A DNA stretch of 64,000 nucleotides, from NCBI GenBank assembly GCA_035315185.1, contig DATFYE010000200.1:1-64000 (forward strand). The letters run 5' to 3'. The position numbers were made by a program, and so were the translations under genes. Positions within the stretch are counted from its first letter, which is position 1. Each line of letters starts with the position of its first letter. The stretch is from JADGQN01 sp035315185. GTDB taxonomy: Bacteria; Desulfobacterota; Syntrophorhabdia; Syntrophorhabdales; WCHB1-27. The notes under the pieces are model-generated. The model saw nothing but the letters and a program-made list of their open reading frames with translations. It had not been told where the DNA came from and did no database searches. This document shows positions 1 through 7,791 of the stretch, piece after piece.

Positions 1-139
1 GATGGTCATGCCCGGGGACAACGTGACCCTCACCGTCGAGCTCGTCACCCCCATCGCCCTCGAGAAAGAACTCCGCTTTGCCATCAGGGAGGGCGGCAAG
101 ACCGTGGGTGCAGGGGTAGTCACGGAGATCCAGGAATAG
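1..139 (+). CDS. tuf: Elongation factor Tu, C-terminal end (partial)
   Basis: The frame beginning at base 2 encodes the last 45 residues of EF-Tu, the GTPase that delivers aminoacyl-tRNA to the ribosome. What is visible is the end of the C-terminal beta-barrel (domain 3): MPGDNV, an ELVTPIAL segment, then FAIREGG and KTVGAGVV, which are hallmark EF-Tu sequences. The stop is TAG at 137-139. The rest of the gene lies upstream of the window. The next gene, rpmG, starts 39 bases downstream. The order tuf-rpmG-tRNA-Trp-secE-nusG is the classical bacterial one. Confidence 0.95.
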   Translation, partial: MVMPGDNVTLTVELVTPIALEKELRFAIREGGKTVGAGVVTEIQE

Positions 140-178
140 AGAAAGGGTAGCATAGCTAACTAGCGTAGGAGCCAAGCG

Positions 179-328
179 ATGAGGCAACTAGTGATTCTTG
201 CTTGTTCGGAGTGTAAAAACAGAAACTACAACACTACCAAAAACAAACAGAAGACGCCTGACAGGCTGGAACTGAAGAAGTACTGTAAGTTTTGCAAAAA
301 GCACACTGCACATAAGGAAACAAAATAA
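179..328 (+). CDS. rpmG: 50S ribosomal protein L33
   Basis: A 49-residue basic protein beginning MRQLVILACSECKNRNY. It carries two Cys pairs, CSEC near residues 9-12 and CKFC near residues 39-42, the zinc-ribbon pattern of the four-cysteine form of L33. Length and composition fit the family. It sits between tuf and tRNA-Trp, as in many bacteria. Confidence 0.95.
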   Translation: MRQLVILACSECKNRNYNTTKNKQKTPDRLELKKYCKFCKKHTAHKETK

Positions 329-329
329 A

Positions 330-403
330 AGGCCAGTAGCTCTAACGGATAGAGCACCGGACTCCAAATCCGGGTGTTGGGGGTTCGAATCCCTCCTGGC
401 CTG
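330..403 (+). tRNA. tRNA-Trp (anticodon CCA)
   Basis: A cloverleaf can be read directly. The acceptor arm AGGCCAG (330-336) pairs with CTGGCCT (396-402). The anticodon stem CCGGA/TCCGG encloses loop CTCCAAA, with anticodon CCA at 364-366. The T-arm GGGGGTTCGAATCCCTC is present. The 3' CCA is not encoded. Its position between rpmG and secE is the usual place for trpT. Confidence 0.97.
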
Positions 404-421
404 TGTATTGTGAGGGCGCGC

Positions 422-625
422 ATGGATATCAGAGAACACGTTGATAACTTGAAAGCCTACTTCAAAGAGGTCTACCTGGAGACGAAAAGGGTCACGTTCC
501 CGTCGAGAAAAGAAGCCCTCAAGGGCACCTACGTCATTCTCATCACCGTCGTCATTGCAGCACTCTTTCTTGGCATTGTTGACGTGGGACTAGCGAAGAT
601 TGTGCAGGCCTTGTTCCGTGGATGA
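422..625 (+). CDS. secE: Preprotein translocase subunit SecE
   Basis: A 67-residue protein, the single-span form of SecE that clamps the SecYEG channel in the inner membrane. Residues 1-35 form an amphipathic region containing ETKRVTFPSRKEAL, the conserved SecE motif. One hydrophobic span follows (about residues 37-60, ILITVVIAALFLGIV). The ATG at 422 was chosen because an ATG further upstream in the same frame (374) would run through the tRNA-Trp gene. nusG follows within 5 bases. Confidence 0.95.
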   Translation: MDIREHVDNLKAYFKEVYLETKRVTFPSRKEALKGTYVILITVVIAALFLGIVDVGLAKIVQALFRG

Positions 626-629
626 TCTG

Positions 630-1160
630 ATGGAAAAGAAATGGTACGTGGTTCACACTTACTCGGGGTATGAGCAGAAGGTTAAAGAAGGCCTGGAAGA
701 ACGCATAAGAACGAGTAAGATGGAGGAGAGCTTCGGGGAAATTATCGTTCCATCAGAAGTCATCATGGAGCGAGTAAAAGGTCAGGTAAAGAAATCCCAG
801 AGAACGATCTTCCCTGGCTACATCATTGTTCAGATGGATATGAATGAAGACACTTGGTACCTTGTGCGCAACACACCCAAGGTAACAGGGTTCGTAGGTT
901 ACGGAATGAAGCCTACCCCCCTTCCCGAAGAGGAGATTAAGGACCTCGTATCCGCCATTCAGGAAGGGAAGGGCAAGATCAAGCCAAAAATTCGTTTTGA
1001 TAAAGGGGACAGCGTGAAAGTTATCGAGGGCCCCTTTTCCAACTTTACAGGAAGCGTCGAGGAGATCAAGCCGGAGAAAGGCAAAGTGAAAGTGCTTCTC
1101 AACATATTTGGGAGAACGACGCCTGTAGAGTTGGATTTTATGCAGATCGAAAAAATGTAA
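630..1160 (+). CDS. nusG: Transcription termination/antitermination protein NusG
   Basis: A 176-residue protein starting MEKKWYVVHTYSGYEQKV, the typical NusG N-terminus. NusG binds RNA polymerase and links it to Rho or to the ribosome. The NGN domain covers about residues 1-115 and contains the FPGYIIVQM motif. The C-terminal KOW domain carries the motif GDSVKVIEGPFSNFTG (about residues 128-143). An in-frame ATG further upstream at 600 would add ten residues unlike NusG and overlap secE, so 630 is preferred. Confidence 0.97.
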   Translation: MEKKWYVVHTYSGYEQKVKEGLEERIRTSKMEESFGEIIVPSEVIMERVKGQVKKSQRTIFPGYIIVQMDMNEDTWYLVRNTPKVTGFVGYGMKPTPLPEEEIKDLVSAIQEGKGKIKPKIRFDKGDSVKVIEGPFSNFTGSVEEIKPEKGKVKVLLNIFGRTTPVELDFMQIEKM

Positions 1161-1172
1161 AGGAGTTCCAGG

Positions 1173-1601
1173 ATGGCAAAAAAAGTCGCGGCTATGGTGA
1201 AGCTTCAACTTCCAGCGGGACAAGCCACGCCCTCTCCCCCTGTGGGGCCGGCCCTCGGCCAGCACGGTGTAAACATCATGGAGTTTTGCAAGGCTTATAA
1301 CGAGCGGACAAAGAGCCAGGAAGGAAGCGTCATCCCGGTGATTATAACCATCTTTTCTGATAGAAGCTTTACGTTTATCACGAAGACGCCACCGGTGACC
1401 TACTTGCTGAAGAAGGCGGTGAAGCTGGCAAAAGGCGCAAATGCGCCAAAAAAAGAGACAGTTGGTACGATCACAATATCTCAGGTTCGGGAAATTGCGC
1501 AGTTTAAAATGGTGGACCTGAACGCGAAAGATCTTGCGGGGGCCATGAGAATCGTGGAAGGCTCAGCAAAAAGCATGGGGTTAGAAGTAGCGGAGGGGTG
1601 A
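1173..1601 (+). CDS. rplK: 50S ribosomal protein L11
   Basis: A 142-residue protein. The N-terminal domain contains LQLPAGQATPSPPVGPALGQ, the proline-rich hinge region of L11. The C-terminal RNA-binding domain contains KTPPVTYLLKKA and ends GTARSMG-like (EGSAKSMGLEV). L11 binds the GTPase-associated region of 23S rRNA. An AGGAG ribosome binding site precedes the ATG. It lies 12 bases after nusG in the conserved nusG-rplK-rplA order. Confidence 0.98.
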   Translation: MAKKVAAMVKLQLPAGQATPSPPVGPALGQHGVNIMEFCKAYNERTKSQEGSVIPVIITIFSDRSFTFITKTPPVTYLLKKAVKLAKGANAPKKETVGTITISQVREIAQFKMVDLNAKDLAGAMRIVEGSAKSMGLEVAEG

Positions 1602-1730
1602 ACAAGGGATAAATCAGCAACAAGCCTCGAGTAGGCAGGTTAGAAGAAGGCCAGCTGAGTAGGTTAGAGATTAAAAGCGCGAGAAAGAGGCCCTAGACGG
1701 CTCACGGAATTTAGAGTGAGGTGAAGCAAC

Positions 1731-2435
1731 ATGGCACATACCGGGAAGAAATACAAAGCGGCCAAGGTAAAGGTCGACAGAGAAAAAAAATACGGCCTGG
1801 AGGAGGCAGTCGACCTCCTTTCCGACATACGAGCCGCTAAATTTGATGAGACAGTGGAGCTAGCTTTTCGACTGGGTGTCGACCCAAGGCATGCGGACCA
1901 GATGGTGCGCGGATCGGTTGTTCTGCCTAACGGCTTGGGTAAGAAAGTCAGGGTACTTGTATTTGCAAAAGGCCAGAAAGAGAAAGAGGCCGAGGAAGCA
2001 GGAGCCGATCTTGTCGGTTCCGACGACGTTATCGAAAAGATCCAGAAGGGCTGGCTGGAGTTTGACAAGGCCATCGCGACCCCGGATATGATGGGCCAGG
2101 TCAGTAAACTTGGCAAGATTCTGGGACCGAGGGGGCTCATGCCGAACCCCAAGGTAGGCACTGTTACCTTCGAGGTTGCCAAGGCGGTTCAGGAGTTGAA
2201 GGCGGGCCGGGTGGAATTTAGAGCCGATAAGGCTGGGAATGTACATGTCCCTGTGGGCAAAGCAAGTTTCGGCAAAGAGAAGCTTCTGGAGAACATCAAC
2301 ATGCTGTTCGAGACAGTGATCCGGCTGAAGCCCCCATCAAGTAAGGGGACCTACGTGAAGGGCGTCGCCATCAGCACAACGATGAGCCCGGGAATAAAAA
2401 TCGATCCTGCCTATGTGAGAGCGTTGAGCAAGTAA
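1731..2435 (+). CDS. rplA: 50S ribosomal protein L1
   Basis: A 234-residue protein with the L1 signature around GPRGLMPNPKVGTV (about residues 127-140) and the N-terminal KKYKAAKVKVDREKKYGLEEAV. L1 binds the stalk of 23S rRNA and usually represses its own operon. A 129-base gap separates it from rplK; nothing clearly structured was recognised there. GAGGTGAAG precedes the start as ribosome binding site. Confidence 0.98.
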   Translation: MAHTGKKYKAAKVKVDREKKYGLEEAVDLLSDIRAAKFDETVELAFRLGVDPRHADQMVRGSVVLPNGLGKKVRVLVFAKGQKEKEAEEAGADLVGSDDVIEKIQKGWLEFDKAIATPDMMGQVSKLGKILGPRGLMPNPKVGTVTFEVAKAVQELKAGRVEFRADKAGNVHVPVGKASFGKEKLLENINMLFETVIRLKPPSSKGTYVKGVAISTTMSPGIKIDPAYVRALSK

Positions 2436-2444
2436 AGGGAAAAA

Positions 2445-2530
2445 GTCAGAGAAAGTAGGTGTGGCGCGTGCCACGCGCCATTAAACGATTACGGCCTACC
2501 GAGACTTTAATGCCGTATTGTCTCTCTGAC
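2445..2530 (+). promoter_or_regulatory. Candidate ribosomal protein L10 leader
   Basis: The 134-base gap before rplJ can fold into nested helices. GTCAGAGA (2445-2452) pairs with TCTCTGAC (2523-2530). GTAGG (2455-2459) pairs with CCTAC (2495-2499). TGGCGCG (2462-2468) pairs with CGCGCCA (2474-2480) around a five-base loop. An alternative helix ACGGC (2491-2495)/GCCGT (2512-2516) competes with the second one. L10 leaders in this position let the L10-L7/L12 complex repress rplJL translation. The helices are seen; the function is inferred from position. Confidence 0.65.
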
Positions 2531-2569
2531 CTTCCATACATATTACGAGGAAAGGAGGGTTGAGACCAA

Positions 2570-3091
2570 GTGGAACGTAAGACCAAGGAAGTAGTTGTAA
2601 ACGAACTCGAGTCTAAACTGAAGCAAGCGAATGCCGTATTTCTCGCAGAGTACAGTGGCATGAATGTTGCTCAGATGACACGGGTCAGGAGGGAGTTACA
2701 ACAGGCTGGGGCAGAATTTAAGGTAACTAAGAACACCCTTTTGAGACGGGCTGCAAGGGGTACCGATGCAGAAGCCATTCTGGACAAATTTACCGGTCCA
2801 AACGCAGTTATTTGCAGCTACAAAGACCCAGCGGGTGTGGCAAAACTGCTGACATCCATAGTCAAGGAGATTCCCTTTCTCAAGGTGAAGTCGGGGGTTT
2901 TTGGCAGGCAGCGCCTGGGACCGGAGGATCTGGCGAGACTCGCTACGCTGCCATCCAGGGAGGTGTTGCTCGCAAAACTACTGGGGCTTATGAAGTCCCC
3001 GCCGCAGAGGCTGGTGGGTGTACTTGCGGCCAATCTGAACCGGCTTATGTGGACCCTGAACGCAATTAAAAGTCAAAAAGAAGCAACGTGA
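2570..3091 (+). CDS. rplJ: 50S ribosomal protein L10
   Basis: A 173-residue protein that anchors L7/L12 dimers to the ribosome stalk. The N-terminal part contains FLAEYSGMNVAQMTRVRRELQQAG and EFKVTKNTLLRRA, both characteristic of L10; the C-terminal helix that binds L7/L12 follows. The start is GTG at 2570, supported by a strong AAAGGAGGG ribosome binding site at 2551-2559. rplL follows within 15 bases. Confidence 0.97.
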   Translation: MERKTKEVVVNELESKLKQANAVFLAEYSGMNVAQMTRVRRELQQAGAEFKVTKNTLLRRAARGTDAEAILDKFTGPNAVICSYKDPAGVAKLLTSIVKEIPFLKVKSGVFGRQRLGPEDLARLATLPSREVLLAKLLGLMKSPPQRLVGVLAANLNRLMWTLNAIKSQKEAT

Positions 3092-3106
3092 AGGAGGATG
3101 AAGCAT

Positions 3107-3505
3107 ATGGCTGTCACTAGAGAAGAAGTTGTGCAGTTCATAGAGAACATGACGCTCTTAGAGCTGTCAGATTTCATTAAGACCTTGGAAGAGAAATTCG
3201 GTGTGCAGGCGGCGATGCCCATGATGGCTGCTGCTGCACCGGGTGCAGGGGCAGCAGCCCCAGCGGCGGCTGCCGAAGCAGCCGAAGAACAGACCGAGTT
3301 CAATGTCATCTTAACAGGCTATGAGGCAGACAAGAAAATTCAGGTCATCAAAGTGGTCAGGGCAATCACCAGCCTGGGTTTAAAAGAAGCGAAGGACCTT
3401 GTCGAAGGTGTTCCCAAGTCTGTCAAAGAAGGGGTTTCAAAGCAAGAGGCCGAGTCCATAAAGAAGCAGCTCGAAGAGGTCAGCGCAAAGGTCAAAGTCG
3501 AATAA
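3107..3505 (+). CDS. rplL: 50S ribosomal protein L7/L12
   Basis: A 132-residue protein. The N-terminal dimerisation domain is about residues 1-35. An Ala/Pro/Gly-rich hinge lies at about residues 38-60. The C-terminal factor-binding domain (FNVILTGYEADKKIQVIKVVR, GLKEAKDLVE) is complete. It recruits translation GTPases. An ATG at 3098 lies only one base after AAGGAGG and is too close to be used; the ATG at 3107, nine bases downstream of that site, is the likely start. Confidence 0.97.
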   Translation: MAVTREEVVQFIENMTLLELSDFIKTLEEKFGVQAAMPMMAAAAPGAGAAAPAAAAEAAEEQTEFNVILTGYEADKKIQVIKVVRAITSLGLKEAKDLVEGVPKSVKEGVSKQEAESIKKQLEEVSAKVKVE

Positions 3506-3594
3506 CAACAAAACCGGAAGCCGGGGCCTGGTAGAGTGCGAACAAACGCGAAAAGCTCGTCAGGCCCTGACCTCCAAGCAGGGGTGCGATACGC

Positions 3595-6500
3595 ATGAGG
3601 CAAACCTTTCATAACAAGATACTGCGTAAGAGTTTCGGGAAGTTGGACGAGATTCTCGATATCTCGAACCTTATCGAGATACAGACAGCTTCATACGAGA
3701 ATTTCCTTCAGCAAGGGCTCTCTGTGGAAGAGCGAAAAAATGTCGGGCTGCAGGCAGTCTTTACCAGCGTATTTCCCATTAAAGACGCGCATGATACTAC
3801 ATCGCTCGAGTTCGTGAAGTATGAGATTGCAGATCCGAAATATTCGGAAGAGGAATGTGTCGTCAGAGGGTTGACGTTTGCCGCCCCCATGAAGGTCACT
3901 ATCAGGCTGGTGGTCTGGAATGTGGACCCAATGGCCAAGACGCGGGAGATCAGAGCGGTCAAGGAGCAAGACGTCTATTTTGGCGAAATCCCATTGATGA
4001 CGGAGCGTGGAACTTTCATCATCAATGGGACCGAACGGGTAATCGTAAGCCAGCTCCATAGGTCCCCAGGAGTTTACTTCAGCGCTGATCAGTCGAAAAC
4101 GCTTTTCAGCGGGAACTTCACTTACACCGCTCGGATTATCCCTTACCGAGGTTCGTGGCTCGATTTTGAGTTTGACCACAAAGATCTTCTTTACGTGAGA
4201 ATAGACAAGCGCAAGAAAATCCCGGTGACCCTGCTCCTTCGCGCGCTGGGGTACTCGGAAAAGGCGATCCTCGACTATTTTTATGACAAAGAAACGATCA
4301 TCCTGAAGGATAAGAAAATCTTCAAGCAGACACCGCTCTCTTTGCTCGTGGGTCAAAAGGCTCCGTCCGACATAGTGAATGCAGAAACGGACGAGATGCT
4401 GGTCAAAAAGCATAAGAAGATCACAAAAGCTGTGATAAAGAAGATGGAACTGGCGCGCATCACGCAGATACCCGTGGACGAGGCTGATGTAATAGGCAAG
4501 GTTGCGGCAAGCGACATCCTGGATCCGACGACAAAAGAAGTCGTGATCCCGATCAACAAAGAAATAACAGCAGATGATCTGGACAAGATTCAAAAGAGGA
4601 AGATAAAGCAGTTTGACATCCTTTTTATCGATAACCTGAACGTCAGCTCGTCACTCAGGGACACGCTCGTTATTGATAAAGCAGCCACAAAAGAGGAGGC
4701 GCTTCTCGAAATTTACCGCAAGCTGAGACCGGGTGATCCACCCACGTACGAATTTGCCGAAGCACTTGTCCACAACATGTTCTTCTCGCCCGAACGGTAT
4801 GACCTCTCGAAGGTAGGAAGACTCAAAATGAATCATCGCCTGGGCATCGACGTGCCTTTCGATGTTGTCACCCTTCGCAAGGAAGATATCATTGAGGTTG
4901 TGAGACAACTCCTGCGCCTCAAGGATTCGAGAGGATCCGGTGATGACATTGACCACTTGGGCAACAGACGTGTCCGAACAGTGGGAGAGCTTCTGGAGAA
5001 CCAGTTTAGGATGGGCCTGGTCAGAATGGAGAGGGCCATCAAGGAAAGGCTGACCTTCCCTGAGATGGAAACGCTGATGCCCCATGACCTAGTGAATCCA
5101 AAGCCCGTAGCAACGGCCATAAAGGACTTTTTTGCCAGCAGTCAATTGTCACAGTTCATGGATCAGACAAACCCGCTCTCTGAGATAACCCATAAGAGAC
5201 GGCTTTCAGCTCTGGGGCCGGGCGGCCTCACGCGCGAGCGGGCAGGATTCGAAGTTCGGGACGTGCATCCAACACATTATGGCAGGATCTGCCCGATAGA
5301 GACTCCCGAAGGTCCGAACATAGGCCTCATTGCTTCACTCTCAACCTACGCCCGTGTCAACGAGTTTGGTTTCATAGAGACCCCATACCGAGTGGTACGT
5401 GACGGGCGGGTGACGAATGAGATCAAGTTCCTGAGCGCTCTTGACGAGGAACAGTACTTCGTGGCGCAGGCAAACGCGCCAGTCGATTCGAGAGGGAGAT
5501 TCTTACCGGACCTTCTTGTTTCCGCCAGGAAAGGAGGCGGATTCTACTGGATCGACCCGAAAGAGGTCGACCTCATGGACGTCTCTCCAAAGCAGCTTGT
5601 CAGCGTTTCAGCATCCCTTATCCCTTTTCTTGAGCATGATGATGCCAACAGGGCTCTCATGGGTTCGAATATGCAGCGGCAGGCGGTTCCGCTGGTAACC
5701 ACAGAGGCGCCCTTGATCGGGACCGGCATGGAAAGGATCGTCGGCCGCGATTCGAGGGTCAGTATTGTAGCGCGTCATGGCGGTGCGGTAGAGAGCGTTG
5801 ATGCCAACCGGATCATAGTCAAGTATGACGCGGAAAATGGCCCCGACGAGACGGTTACCAAGATCGACGTTTACAACCTGCTGAAATTCAGGCGTTCAAA
5901 CCAGGACACGTGCATTAATCAGAGAGTTGTTGTCAGGAAGGGGGACTTCGTGAAAAAGGGCGAAGTGCTCGCCGATGGGCCTTCCACCGATCGGGGAGAG
6001 CTCGCTCTTGGGAGAAACGTGCTCGTGGCCTTCATGCCATGGAGGGGGTACAATTACGAGGATTCGGTACTCATCAACGAGCGACTCGTCAAAGAAGACA
6101 CGTTTACCTCCATCCACATCGAGGAGTTGGAGTGTGTGGTTCGCGACACCAAGCTCGGAAAGGAAGAGGTGACGCGGGATATCCCGAATGTAGGCGATGA
6201 AGCGCTCAAAGATCTTGATGACAGCGGTATTATCAGGATTGGTGCTCCTGTTCGCCCCGGAGACATTTTGGTTGGCAAAGTAACGCCAAAAGGGGAAACT
6301 CAGCTGACACCCGAAGAGAAGCTTCTCCGCGCGATCTTTGGTGAGAAAGCCGGCGATGTCAAGGATACCTCGCTGCGAGTCCCGCATGGAATCGAGGGAA
6401 TTGTCATAGACGTGAAGGTGCTTTCCAGGCGAGGCATCGACAAAGATGAGCGATCCAGGCTAATCGAGGACATCGAAATATCGAACATTCTCAAGGATCA

Positions 6501-7704
6501 GGAGGACCAGATCAAGATTATCCTTGATTCGACAAGAGAAAGAATCTCGCATCTGCTTCTCGGCAAGGCTGCGCCGTCGGACATTAAGGACGGCCGAAGC
6601 AAAATATTCATGAAAAAAGGAGAGCGTTTCACCAGAGAGAAACTTAACGTCCTGAATCTCGACAGGCTCCAGGACGTGGAGTTCAAGAACGAGCAGTTCG
6701 AAGCGAAGGTCTCAAGGGTACTTGACAGCCAGGATAATCAGATCGAGGTCATCAAGCTTTATTATGAGGACAAGATAAACAAAGTCAAGAAAGGGGATGA
6801 GCTGTCCCCGGGCGTGCTCAAGACCATCAAGGTCTATGTGGCCATGAAGCGGAAGGTGGCTGTGGGCGACAAGGTTTCCGGTAGACATGGAAACAAGGGT
6901 ATAGTCTCCGTTATCCTGCCTGAAGAGGATATGCCGTTCACTGAAGAAGGGATTGCCGTGGACGTAGTGCTCAACCCTCTTGGTGTGCCTTCGAGGATGA
7001 ATGCTGGTCAGATCCTTGAGACCCACCTCGGGTGGGCGTCCAGCGAGCTTGGCCGGAAGATAGGGCAATTGATTGAAACCGTGAACAACCCTGCAGCGAT
7101 TCGCAAGTGGATCAAGGGGCTGATGGGCGGGAGTGAGCTGAACAAGTTTCTGGATGGGTTGAGCGATGAAGAGGTAGTGGAGCTGGCATCCCAGATGAAA
7201 AACGGTATTCACATGGCCGTGCCCGTTTTTGACGGGGCCAAAGAAGAAGAGATTGGCGAACTCTTTGCTAAAGCAGGACTCCCATCGAGCAGGCAGATTA
7301 CGCTGTTCGATGGCAGGACGGGAGAACCGTTCCATCACAAAGTAACACTGGGCACCATGTACCTTCTGAAGCTGCACCATCTCGTTGATGACAAGATCCA
7401 TGCGCGTTCTATCGGTCCTTACTCCCTGGTGACCCAACAGCCACTCGGCGGCAAGGCCCAGTTTGGCGGCCAGAGGCTGGGTGAGATGGAAGTGTGGGCG
7501 CTGGAAGCATATGGAGCCGCGTACTCGCTCCAAGAATTCCTGACGATCAAGTCAGATGATGTCAGCGGGAGGGTCAAGGCATACGAGGCGATTGTAAAAG
7601 GTGAGGATGTGCTTGAGCCGAGTCTCCCGGAGTCTTTCAACGTTCTCGTTAAGGAACTGCAAAGCCTTTGTATCAACGTTGACCTGATAAAAGACGAAGG
7701 ATAG
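3595..7704 (+). CDS. rpoB: DNA-directed RNA polymerase subunit beta
   Basis: A full-length 1369-residue beta subunit starting MRQTFHNKILRKSFGKLD. Recognisable regions are the rifampicin region with SQFMDQTNPLSEITHKRRLSALG (about residues 520-542), RDVHPTHYGRICPIETPEGPNIGLI just after it, and the C-terminal GGKAQFGGQRLGEMEVWALEAYGA. With beta-prime it forms the catalytic centre of transcription. It follows rplL by 89 bases and is followed by rpoC. Confidence 0.99.
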   Translation: MRQTFHNKILRKSFGKLDEILDISNLIEIQTASYENFLQQGLSVEERKNVGLQAVFTSVFPIKDAHDTTSLEFVKYEIADPKYSEEECVVRGLTFAAPMKVTIRLVVWNVDPMAKTREIRAVKEQDVYFGEIPLMTERGTFIINGTERVIVSQLHRSPGVYFSADQSKTLFSGNFTYTARIIPYRGSWLDFEFDHKDLLYVRIDKRKKIPVTLLLRALGYSEKAILDYFYDKETIILKDKKIFKQTPLSLLVGQKAPSDIVNAETDEMLVKKHKKITKAVIKKMELARITQIPVDEADVIGKVAASDILDPTTKEVVIPINKEITADDLDKIQKRKIKQFDILFIDNLNVSSSLRDTLVIDKAATKEEALLEIYRKLRPGDPPTYEFAEALVHNMFFSPERYDLSKVGRLKMNHRLGIDVPFDVVTLRKEDIIEVVRQLLRLKDSRGSGDDIDHLGNRRVRTVGELLENQFRMGLVRMERAIKERLTFPEMETLMPHDLVNPKPVATAIKDFFASSQLSQFMDQTNPLSEITHKRRLSALGPGGLTRERAGFEVRDVHPTHYGRICPIETPEGPNIGLIASLSTYARVNEFGFIETPYRVVRDGRVTNEIKFLSALDEEQYFVAQANAPVDSRGRFLPDLLVSARKGGGFYWIDPKEVDLMDVSPKQLVSVSASLIPFLEHDDANRALMGSNMQRQAVPLVTTEAPLIGTGMERIVGRDSRVSIVARHGGAVESVDANRIIVKYDAENGPDETVTKIDVYNLLKFRRSNQDTCINQRVVVRKGDFVKKGEVLADGPSTDRGELALGRNVLVAFMPWRGYNYEDSVLINERLVKEDTFTSIHIEELECVVRDTKLGKEEVTRDIPNVGDEALKDLDDSGIIRIGAPVRPGDILVGKVTPKGETQLTPEEKLLRAIFGEKAGDVKDTSLRVPHGIEGIVIDVKVLSRRGIDKDERSRLIEDIEISNILKDQEDQIKIILDSTRERISHLLLGKAAPSDIKDGRSKIFMKKGERFTREKLNVLNLDRLQDVEFKNEQFEAKVSRVLDSQDNQIEVIKLYYEDKINKVKKGDELSPGVLKTIKVYVAMKRKVAVGDKVSGRHGNKGIVSVILPEEDMPFTEEGIAVDVVLNPLGVPSRMNAGQILETHLGWASSELGRKIGQLIETVNNPAAIRKWIKGLMGGSELNKFLDGLSDEEVVELASQMKNGIHMAVPVFDGAKEEEIGELFAKAGLPSSRQITLFDGRTGEPFHHKVTLGTMYLLKLHHLVDDKIHARSIGPYSLVTQQPLGGKAQFGGQRLGEMEVWALEAYGAAYSLQEFLTIKSDDVSGRVKAYEAIVKGEDVLEPSLPESFNVLVKELQSLCINVDLIKDEG

Positions 7705-7791
7705 TCCCTGTTAGCGGCTTTTGCCGCCGGGTACCCGCGCAGTGGGTGGGCGTGGGTGACGCGAGCCCCATAGGATGATAAGGAGGCCAGA

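Noticed and set aside
600..629. Upstream start for nusG at 600
   Set aside because: The extra residues are unlike NusG and overlap secE; the ATG at 630 gives the conserved N-terminus.
3524..3567. GGGCCTG/CAGGCCC inverted repeat between rplL and rpoB as terminator or attenuator
   Set aside because: The arms are 30 bases apart with no T run; too weak to call.
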